A stretch of 64,000 nucleotides of DNA from an uncultured Prevotellaceae bacterium (GTDB lineage Bacteria; Bacteroidota; Bacteroidia; Bacteroidales; Bacteroidaceae): NCBI GenBank assembly GCA_900318115.1, contig ONJJ01000002.1:108011-172010 (forward strand). Direction: 5' to 3'. Of the stretch, positions 57,671 through 64,000 are shown piece after piece (the first letter of the stretch is position 1; every line of letters begins with the position of its first letter). Below the pieces are notes generated by a model. That model ran no database searches. It saw only the letters and a list, made by a program, of their open reading frames with translations, and had not been told where the DNA came from. The position numbers and the translations under genes are program-made.

Positions 57671-60658
57671 TTGGAAGAGTCAGCTTTCATTCATATCCAA
57701 GGTGCCCGCGTCAATAATCTCAAGAATGTCACCCTCGACATTCCGCGCGGCAAGCTTGTTGTCATCACCGGTCTCTCTGGCTCGGGAAAGTCATCTCTGG
57801 CGTTCGACACCTTATATGCCGAAGGCCAGCGTCGCTACGTCGAGAGCCTCAATAGCTATGCGCGTCAGTTCCTGGGGCGGATGAGCAAACCCGAGTGTGA
57901 CTTCATCAGCGGTATTCCCCCCGCCATCGCCATCGAGCAGAAAGTCATCAGCCGCAACCCGCGTAGTACCGTGGGCACCAGCACGGAAATCTATGAATAC
58001 CTCCGGTTGCTATATGCCCGCATCGGTCGCACCTACAGCCCCATCAGCGGGCAGGAAGTGAAGAAGCACTCCACGGAAGATGTCGTCCGCTGCATGCTCA
58101 GCTACTCTCCCGGCACGCGCTTCCTCGTCCTCTGCCCCCTGCGGATTCCCGAAGGTCGCTCGCTCGAGCAACAACTGCGGCAGTATCTTCAAGAAGGCTA
58201 CGTCCGTCTCTTTGTCAACGGGGAAGTAGTCCGGATTGAGGACTACCTCGCCTCCCTGGCTCCCCCTTCCAGCGATGCCTCCTCTGCCGCAGTGTCCTCA
58301 CCATCCGGCGAGGGTCCCCTCCCTCGCCTCCTTATCGATCGCCTTTCTGTCCCCTCGCATTCTATGACGCCCGCTTCTTCCCTCTCAGGGAGTGCGGGGA
58401 AAGAGTCTTCTGCCATGGGCGACTCCGCCGCTACCATTTCCCGTCTGGTGGACTCGGCTGAGACCGCGTTCTATGAGGGTGGAGGCGAACTCTCCCTCGT
58501 CTTCCTGCCAGCAGGTATCGAGCACCAGTTCTCCATGCGCTTTGAGGCTGACGGCATCACTTTCGAGGAACCCACCGACCAACTGTTTGCCTTCAACTCG
58601 CCTATGGGAGCCTGTCCCACCTGTCAGGGATGGGGTAACGTACAAGGGATTGATCCCCACCTCGTCATCCCCGACACCTCCAAGAGCGTCTATGACGGCT
58701 GTGTGCAATGCTGGCGAGGCGAGAAACTCGGAGAGTGGAAGACGGAATTCATCCGTATGGCAGAGAGCATCCGATTCCCGATCTTCAAACCTTACTATGA
58801 ACTCACCCAGCAGGAGCGTGACCTCCTCTGGCACGGCCGTTATCCCCAGGCGTCGCTCGAGGAACGATGGATGCGCCATGACGTCTGTATCGATGCGTTC
58901 TTCGACAGCCTGCGCGAGCAACGCTATAAAATTCAGAATCGTGTCATGCTCGCCCGCTACACAGGTAAGACAGAATGTCCCACCTGCCAAGGCACGCGTC
59001 TGCGTCGTGAGGCCACTTATGTGAAGATTGCCGGGCGTGCCATCACAGACCTCGTCAACCTGCCCATCACCGAGCTCATGAAATGGATGATGTCGCTGGA
59101 ACTGGAAGAGCACGAGGAACAAGTCGCCCACCGCCTGCTGGTCGAAATCAAGAACCGCTTGCAGTTCCTCCTTGATGTAGGCCTCGGTTATCTCACCCTA
59201 GGGCGTCGCAGTAACTCCCTCTCGGGAGGCGAGAGCCAGCGTATCAACCTGGCGACCTCGCTCGGCTCATCCCTCGTGGGTTCGCTGTATATCCTCGATG
59301 AGCCCAGCATCGGCCTCCACAGCCGCGACACCGACCGCCTCATTCGTGTCCTTCGCCAACTCGTGGATCTCGGCAATACGGTCGTCGTCGTGGAGCATGA
59401 CGAGGAAATCATCCGCGCTGCTGACTACCTCATCGATATAGGTCCGGAGGCTGGACGCCTCGGCGGAGAAGTGGTGTGGAGCGGAGTCCTACCCTCCGCC
59501 TCCCTTCCTCCCTTTGACCCCAAAGCCATTGAACGTTCCCACACCCTTCAGTGGCTCCTCGGACGGGAGACCATCAGTCCTACATCCCTCAGTGGTGACC
59601 ACGCATCTTTGGGAGGTGGAGGAGGAACTCCTTCTCGCCGTCCGTGGAATCGCTATATCGAGGTCCGGGGTGCCCGTGCCAACAACCTCAAGGGGATTGA
59701 TGTGTGTTTCCCCCTGAACGTCATGACCTGCGTCACGGGTGTCAGCGGCTCTGGCAAGAGCACCCTGGTTCGCGACATTTTCTATAATGCCATGAAGCGT
59801 CACCTTGACGAGACGGCCGACCGCCCAGGCGAGCACACCGCCCTCGAGGGAGATCTCGATGCTATCCAGGCCATAGAATTCGTGGATCAGAACCCCATCG
59901 GCAAGAGTTCCCGATCTAATCCTGTTATCTATGTGAAGGCTTACGACGAGATCCGTCGCCTCTTCGCAGAGCAACCCCTTGCCAAGCAGCTCGGCTTCAC
60001 TGCCAGCCACTTCTCTTTCAACACCGAAGGCGGACGCTGCGAGGAGTGCAAGGGCGAAGGCACGGTGACGATCGAGATGCAGTTCATGGCCGACTTGGTT
60101 CTCCAATGTGAGTCCTGCCACGGCCAGCGCTTCAAGAGTGACCTCTTGGACGTCCGTTTCCAAGGACAAAACATCAACGATGTCCTCAATATGACTGTGA
60201 ACCAGGCCATGGAGTTCTTCGCTCAGCACGGCGAGAAGAAGATTGTCCGCCGACTGAAGCCCCTGCAGGATGTAGGACTCGGATATATCAAACTGGGGCA
60301 GTCCTCTTCCACACTCTCGGGCGGCGAGAACCAGCGTGTGAAGCTCGCTTATTATATAGGTATGGAGAAACAGGTGCCTACACTCTTCATCTTCGACGAG
60401 CCAACCACAGGCCTCCACTTCCATGACATACGCCGACTGCTGCAGAGCTTTGATGCCCTCATAGAGCGCGGCCACACCATTCTCATCATCGAGCATAACC
60501 TGGATGTCATCAAGATGGCAGATTACATCATAGACCTCGGCCCAGAGGGCGGAGCTGCCGGTGGCAGTATCGTTTGCACGGGCACACCGGAACAGGTGGC
60601 AGCCTGCACCGCGAGCTACACAGGACATTTTCTTCGAGCCAAACTCACAAATTCGTAA
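57671..60658 (+). CDS. uvrA: Excinuclease ABC subunit A, TTG start and inserted segments
   Basis: 995 residues. Two ABC ATPase modules: Walker [10 protein letters not shown] and GVSGSGKST, signatures [14 protein letters not shown] and [14 protein letters not shown], and zinc cysteines CPTCQGTRL and CEECKGEG...CESCHG. UvrA finds bulky DNA lesions for UvrBC repair. No ATG fits; TTG at 57671 precedes [18 protein letters not shown], the normal UvrA beginning. Compared with the usual 940 residues there are Ser/Pro/Gly-rich inserts at about 197-218, 225-256 and around 636-655 ([17 protein letters not shown]). Many Bacteroidetes have two UvrA paralogues, so which one this is remains open. Confidence 0.93.
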   Translation: MEESAFIHIQGARVNNLKNVTLDIPRGKLVVITGLSGSGKSSLAFDTLYAEGQRRYVESLNSYARQFLGRMSKPECDFISGIPPAIAIEQKVISRNPRSTVGTSTEIYEYLRLLYARIGRTYSPISGQEVKKHSTEDVVRCMLSYSPGTRFLVLCPLRIPEGRSLEQQLRQYLQEGYVRLFVNGEVVRIEDYLASLAPPSSDASSAAVSSPSGEGPLPRLLIDRLSVPSHSMTPASSLSGSAGKESSAMGDSAATISRLVDSAETAFYEGGGELSLVFLPAGIEHQFSMRFEADGITFEEPTDQLFAFNSPMGACPTCQGWGNVQGIDPHLVIPDTSKSVYDGCVQCWRGEKLGEWKTEFIRMAESIRFPIFKPYYELTQQERDLLWHGRYPQASLEERWMRHDVCIDAFFDSLREQRYKIQNRVMLARYTGKTECPTCQGTRLRREATYVKIAGRAITDLVNLPITELMKWMMSLELEEHEEQVAHRLLVEIKNRLQFLLDVGLGYLTLGRRSNSLSGGESQRINLATSLGSSLVGSLYILDEPSIGLHSRDTDRLIRVLRQLVDLGNTVVVVEHDEEIIRAADYLIDIGPEAGRLGGEVVWSGVLPSASLPPFDPKAIERSHTLQWLLGRETISPTSLSGDHASLGGGGGTPSRRPWNRYIEVRGARANNLKGIDVCFPLNVMTCVTGVSGSGKSTLVRDIFYNAMKRHLDETADRPGEHTALEGDLDAIQAIEFVDQNPIGKSSRSNPVIYVKAYDEIRRLFAEQPLAKQLGFTASHFSFNTEGGRCEECKGEGTVTIEMQFMADLVLQCESCHGQRFKSDLLDVRFQGQNINDVLNMTVNQAMEFFAQHGEKKIVRRLKPLQDVGLGYIKLGQSSSTLSGGENQRVKLAYYIGMEKQVPTLFIFDEPTTGLHFHDIRRLLQSFDALIERGHTILIIEHNLDVIKMADYIIDLGPEGGAAGGSIVCTGTPEQVAACTASYTGHFLRAKLTNS

Positions 60659-60683
60659 ATATCCCTTTCAATAATCACTTTTG

Positions 60684-60745
60684 GGGACATGCAGAGAGGA
60701 GGAGGTAGCATTGCGCTACCTCCTCCTCTCTGCATGTCCCTTTTT
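60684..60745. terminator. Terminator with 26-bp perfect stem
   Basis: Arm 60684-60709 (GGGACATGCAGAGAGG...) and its exact complement 60715-60740, 5-base loop, then TTTTTATCTTTT. Between convergent genes. Confidence 0.85.
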
Positions 60746-60800
60746 ATCTTTTCCTTTTCCTTTTTCTTTTTTTCTCTTTTCTCTTCTTCTCTTTACCTTG

Positions 60801-63350
60801 TTAGTGCTCAACCAGTTCCAGCCCCTTCTGCAAGATTGCAGCTTCGTGGCGCAGTGTCTGCTGCCAGATAGCGAAGGTGGGAACGTCGTATAGACTCCAG
60901 GCAGAACCCGTGTAGTAAACGAAAGGCTGGCCGGGTGTATAGGTCGTCTGGATGAGTGCGTGGCCGATGCCGCCAGCGCGCTTCTCGGCCAGAGGCAGGT
61001 ACTGGGTCTTCAGCTTGGTGCCCTTGGATTGGGGAATGAATAGGCCGATGTAGTGTTCGCCGTTCATGGCCTTGTCTGCATTGTCCAGCGGTTCTGCATA
61101 AGTGACGAAGCCCTCTTTCTGGTTGAGAGTATATGCGGCGGGAGCCGATTCGTGGACGACGATGCCGGCGCAGATGGGGCTGGGGGCGTTGAGCCCTTCG
61201 TAGGTGACTTCCACGCGGGCGAAGTGGCTACCGCAGTCCTGACTGATGAGGCGGATTTCACGGATGCTGTCGGCGGACGCAGTGGCGGCAGCAGAACCCT
61301 TGGCGGCAGAACCGGCGAGGGCGCTGGCCGGACGGGCAGGCATGGTCATGCGGACGGTGAAGCGGAGGGGGCCGTTGTCCAGGATCTCAGCCTTCTCGTA
61401 GTAGAGGGGATAGAGGAGTTCCTTGCCGTTCATGAGGGCTGCAGCACCGGCGCCGAGGGTGGCACCGACGGTATAAGCATCCATGCCAGCACCATGGTTG
61501 CGGTGGTAGGTGTAGCCGCGATGAACTTCGTTCCAGTTCTGCGCACTCTTGGCACGTTGGATAGCGCTGTTGACGCCGTAGGAAGTGAGTTCGTTGTGGT
61601 AGAGCTGATCCTGTATGGGATGAGGTGTGTTCTTGACAAACGTGTCGAAGCCGTAGGCGGCGTTGTGCATGTGCTTGTGAGCGTCGGGACCATAGAAGCG
61701 CCAGGCCGAGCGGTCGTTCTCCCAGACGAGGTCGTCCCAGCGGTTCGGGTAGATGCGACCGTTGGAGGTTAGCTCATAGTCGAGGGGCTGACCTTTGTAC
61801 ATCGTCAGGGTGATGCTGCTATGGGGACGCACACTGGCGAAGACGAGGACGCGGCCGTCGTGGGTGATTTGGTAAGGCACTTCATTGCGGTCGCCGTCGA
61901 GGAAGAAGAACTCGCGGGCGACAGCGCAGTTGGCTTTCTTCAGGGTTGTCATGTCGGTGAGCTGGATGACCTGGGCGATGTTCTCGTCGGTGGGGTTGTG
62001 GATCTCGTAGCTGCCGAAGGACTCGTGGCCGGCGTTGCGGAGCAGCGGGTCGGCAGGGGTGGGGCGACCAGAGAGGGCGGCAGCGGGAAAACCGCTGCCA
62101 ACACGGGCTGTAGTGGTGCCGGGGGTGCGGTGGTAGATGGAATTGGTTACTTTGTCTGGATCCGGAGCGGGGATGAAGGGATCTGCGTTGATGTAGCGCA
62201 CCATCTCGCAGGCCGCCAGGAGCCAGGCGCCGGTGCCGAAGGGTGCCTGGGAGTGGGCATCGACGGTTTTTGTTGGGTCGGGCTTCTCACCGATGGGCTG
62301 CACGAAACCGATGCTTCCGTCGGGCTGCAGGGCGGTCTCGCTGAGATATTTCCAAGCCTTCAGGATGACGGGCTCGAAGGTGGCTTTGTCGAGGTAGCCG
62401 TGGTTGACGCCCCAGAGCATGCCGTAGGTGAAGAAAGCAGTACCGGAGGTCTCGGGACCGGGGGCATCGTCCTCGCAGAGCATGCTGCGGCTCCAGTAAC
62501 CATCGGGACGCTGTACGCGGGCTACGCCCTCGGCCAGCTCGCGGAAGCGCTGGACGAAGATGGGGCGGTTCTTGTAGTCCTGTGGCATATCGGCCAGCAC
62601 CTTGGCTAGACCGGCGAGCACCCATCCGTCGCCGCGAGCCCAGAAACTCTTGCCTCCATTGCAGGCTGTCTTCACCTTAGGATAGATGTACTTGGCGTCG
62701 CGGTAGTAGAGCTGTTCCTCGGGGTCGTACATGAGGCTGTCGCTCCAGAGAAAGTTCTCGTAGAGCTTGTCGAGGTACTTGACCTCGCCCGTGAGCTTGT
62801 ACATCTTGGTCATGACGGGCATAACCATGTAGAGTGCGTCTGCCCACCACCAGAAATGGGTGTCTTCCATGGAGCACTCGTGACTCATGACCTCTATGGC
62901 TCGGGCTACCTTGTAGGAAGCAGGTACGAGGTTATACATATCGATATAGGTCTGGAAGCAGATCTGCCAGTCGCCGAAGAGGACGAAGTCTTGGCCTTCG
63001 CCGTAGGTCTTGTATTTCCAGTTCTTGAAGTCATTGGACTTGGCGCCCTTCCATTCGTTGTGGCGGCACCATTTGTCGGTGTAGGCATACCAGTCTGCAC
63101 GGCCAGTGAGGCGGTAGGCTTCCATATTTCCGGTGTGGTAGGCGGCGTGGTCCCAGAAGGAACGCACGTAAGGGGTGTTGTGGGCCTGCCAGTAGTTATT
63201 GACCTTGATGATTTGTTCGAGGACGGCGGCAGAGCGCTGGGTGGCCTCGGTGTAGTCGGTGCCTCCGATATGAGGGGCGGAGGCGAGGAGGGGGGCGGGC
63301 TGCAACCAGGTTGCAGCAAAAAGGGTGAGGAGGATGAGGTGCTTTTTCAT
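60801..63350 (-). CDS. Exported GH105-type unsaturated uronyl hydrolase with DUF4861 domain
   Basis: 849 residues from the ATG at 63350 (MKKHLILLTLFAATWLQPAPLLAS signal peptide). The frame extends to 63560 but that part overlaps the next gene. GDWQICFQTYIDMYNL, EDTHFWWWADALYMVMPV (probable catalytic Asp), KSFWARGDGWVLAGL and GTAFFTYGMLWGVN are GH105/GH88 alpha6-barrel motifs: unsaturated rhamnogalacturonyl hydrolase, removing the unsaturated uronate that pectin lyases leave. From about 500, a beta-rich DUF4861-type domain (HKHMHNAAYGFDTFVKNTPHPIQDQ, HGAGMDAYTVGATLGAGAAAL). Together they indicate pectin breakdown. Confidence 0.88.
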   Translation of the reverse strand: MKKHLILLTLFAATWLQPAPLLASAPHIGGTDYTEATQRSAAVLEQIIKVNNYWQAHNTPYVRSFWDHAAYHTGNMEAYRLTGRADWYAYTDKWCRHNEWKGAKSNDFKNWKYKTYGEGQDFVLFGDWQICFQTYIDMYNLVPASYKVARAIEVMSHECSMEDTHFWWWADALYMVMPVMTKMYKLTGEVKYLDKLYENFLWSDSLMYDPEEQLYYRDAKYIYPKVKTACNGGKSFWARGDGWVLAGLAKVLADMPQDYKNRPIFVQRFRELAEGVARVQRPDGYWSRSMLCEDDAPGPETSGTAFFTYGMLWGVNHGYLDKATFEPVILKAWKYLSETALQPDGSIGFVQPIGEKPDPTKTVDAHSQAPFGTGAWLLAACEMVRYINADPFIPAPDPDKVTNSIYHRTPGTTTARVGSGFPAAALSGRPTPADPLLRNAGHESFGSYEIHNPTDENIAQVIQLTDMTTLKKANCAVAREFFFLDGDRNEVPYQITHDGRVLVFASVRPHSSITLTMYKGQPLDYELTSNGRIYPNRWDDLVWENDRSAWRFYGPDAHKHMHNAAYGFDTFVKNTPHPIQDQLYHNELTSYGVNSAIQRAKSAQNWNEVHRGYTYHRNHGAGMDAYTVGATLGAGAAALMNGKELLYPLYYEKAEILDNGPLRFTVRMTMPARPASALAGSAAKGSAAATASADSIREIRLISQDCGSHFARVEVTYEGLNAPSPICAGIVVHESAPAAYTLNQKEGFVTYAEPLDNADKAMNGEHYIGLFIPQSKGTKLKTQYLPLAEKRAGGIGHALIQTTYTPGQPFVYYTGSAWSLYDVPTFAIWQQTLRHEAAILQKGLELVEH

Positions 63351-63405
63351 ATTGGGGAAGTCTTTTTTGAGAAGTCGGGAGAGGTTGGAAAGGCGGGGCC
63401 GGTGG

Positions 63406-64000
63406 TTATGACTTGAGGAAAGGCATATACTTTTGGACGGCTTTCTTGATGAGGGCGAGAGCCTCGTCCATCGTGCCCCAGATTTCGCCTCCGGCAGCGT
63501 TCTTGTGGCCTCCGCCACCGAAGAACTCGGCGGCCAGTTCATTGCAGGGGAAGTCATCAACGGAACGCAGGCTGACGCGGATGCAGGGGTGCTCGGTGTC
63601 TTCGCGCAGGAAGACGGACAGTTTCATGCCCAGAATCTGCAGGGGGAGGTTGACGAGGCCTTCGGTGTCGCCGTTGAGGATGCCGAAGCGGCGGCGCTCG
63701 GCGTTGGTGAGGGTCATGATGGAGGTGTGGGCCTTCTTCCAGACATCGAGTTTCACGTAGAGCATATAGCCCTGGAACTTCATGCGGTTGGGGCTGTAGG
63801 TGAAGAAGACGTTGCGGTAGATTTTGTCTTTGTCGATGCCACAGCGGAGGAGGATGCTGATGAGCTGGAAGATCTCAGGGCGGGAGCTGGCGTAGGTGAA
63901 GGCACCGGTGTCGGTCATCATGCCGGTGTAGAGGCAGACGGCTTCGTCGTGGGTGAGGGGAGGAGAGGAGAGGGAGACGGGGGAGGTGGGGGAGACGGCG
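63406..64000 (-). CDS. NrnA-like DHH phosphoesterase, C-terminal part (5' end beyond window)
   Basis: At least 198 residues, open to the right edge. CLYTGMMTDTGAFTYASSRPEIF is the late DHH motif region and FFGGGGHKNAAGGEIWG the DHHA1 GGGH motif of bifunctional oligoribonuclease/PAP phosphatase (NrnA), which degrades nano-RNA and pAp in the cytoplasm. The residues visible before it, AVSPTSPVSLSSPPLTHDEA, are a Pro/Ser/Thr run not expected inside this enzyme. The N-terminal DHH domain is outside the window. Confidence 0.85.
   Translation of the reverse strand, partial: AVSPTSPVSLSSPPLTHDEAVCLYTGMMTDTGAFTYASSRPEIFQLISILLRCGIDKDKIYRNVFFTYSPNRMKFQGYMLYVKLDVWKKAHTSIMTLTNAERRRFGILNGDTEGLVNLPLQILGMKLSVFLREDTEHPCIRVSLRSVDDFPCNELAAEFFGGGGHKNAAGGEIWGTMDEALALIKKAVQKYMPFLKS

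Noticed and set aside
60684-60740. 26-bp palindrome as mobile-element end
   Set aside because: Tight 5-base loop and following T-run between convergent genes make a terminator the simpler reading.

Overview
The window looks like a chromosomal segment of a Prevotella-like member of the Bacteroidales, moderately GC-rich. The support is the repeated Bacteroidetes-type promoter (TTG or TTTG, about 20 nt, then TAnnTTTG), a GldB-like lipoprotein-type protein, a SusR-type propeller/AraC regulator, a BspA-type leucine-rich protein, secreted multidomain glycosidases with a short YDxxGR...GKK tail, and a BT4734/VirE-N type protein. No rRNA, tRNA, transposase or CRISPR array was seen.

Layout. 1-3.3 kb: edge of an accessory region (VirE-N-like protein running off the left end, repeat-rich intergenic DNA, HIRAN-like protein with tandem repeats). 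3.4-16.3 kb: polysaccharide locus without SusC/SusD: a GH2 beta-galactosidase divergent from a GH5-GH43 fusion (3' end frameshifted), a GH27 alpha-galactosidase and a membrane-spanning SusR-like regulator translationally coupled to it. 16.3-27 kb: ordinary genes (acyltransferase, RsmI-like methylase, GldB-like, steroid-reductase-like membrane protein, histidine-kinase-like protein with no phospho-acceptor His, K+ channel, AAA+ ATPase, LRR protein plus Ser/Thr kinase, HTH-like protein).

27-44.3 kb is the most unusual part: an accessory island. It has four diverged paralogous PD-(D/E)XK nucleases, a DUF2779-type protein combining PD-(D/E)XK and DEDD nuclease motifs, a remnant of a DUF262/DUF1524 (GmrSD-like) protein, a nucleotidase, an esterase, several small acidic proteins, and a sigma-70-like protein that keeps region 1.2-2 but lacks region 4. 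At least six of these genes are preceded by the same promoter-like signature (TTG-AATT, 20 nt in total, ending GTGAC, then TATATTAT instead of TAnnTTTG), and two more carry its core. The island opens with two copies of a tandem AAATGACAT box flanking a candidate structured RNA. It closes with a group II intron directly after the last gene and an 810-bp element bounded by about 65-bp inverted repeats and filled with four kinds of tandem repeat.

44.3-64 kb: housekeeping and sugar genes: ilvD (with a Ser/Pro-rich repeat insertion), slyD-like FKBP, aroC, cstA-like, glutathione peroxidase, a NagB-LmbE fusion with degenerate NagB motifs, an OMP, manA, gmd, a GHL10 protein, uvrA, a GH105/DUF4861 pectin enzyme and the C-terminal part of an NrnA-like DHH phosphoesterase. 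IlvD, UvrA, AroC, the DHH protein and the Ser/Thr kinase all carry low-complexity Ser/Pro/Gly insertions at places where their families normally have none. All assignments are from reading motifs; no database search was possible.
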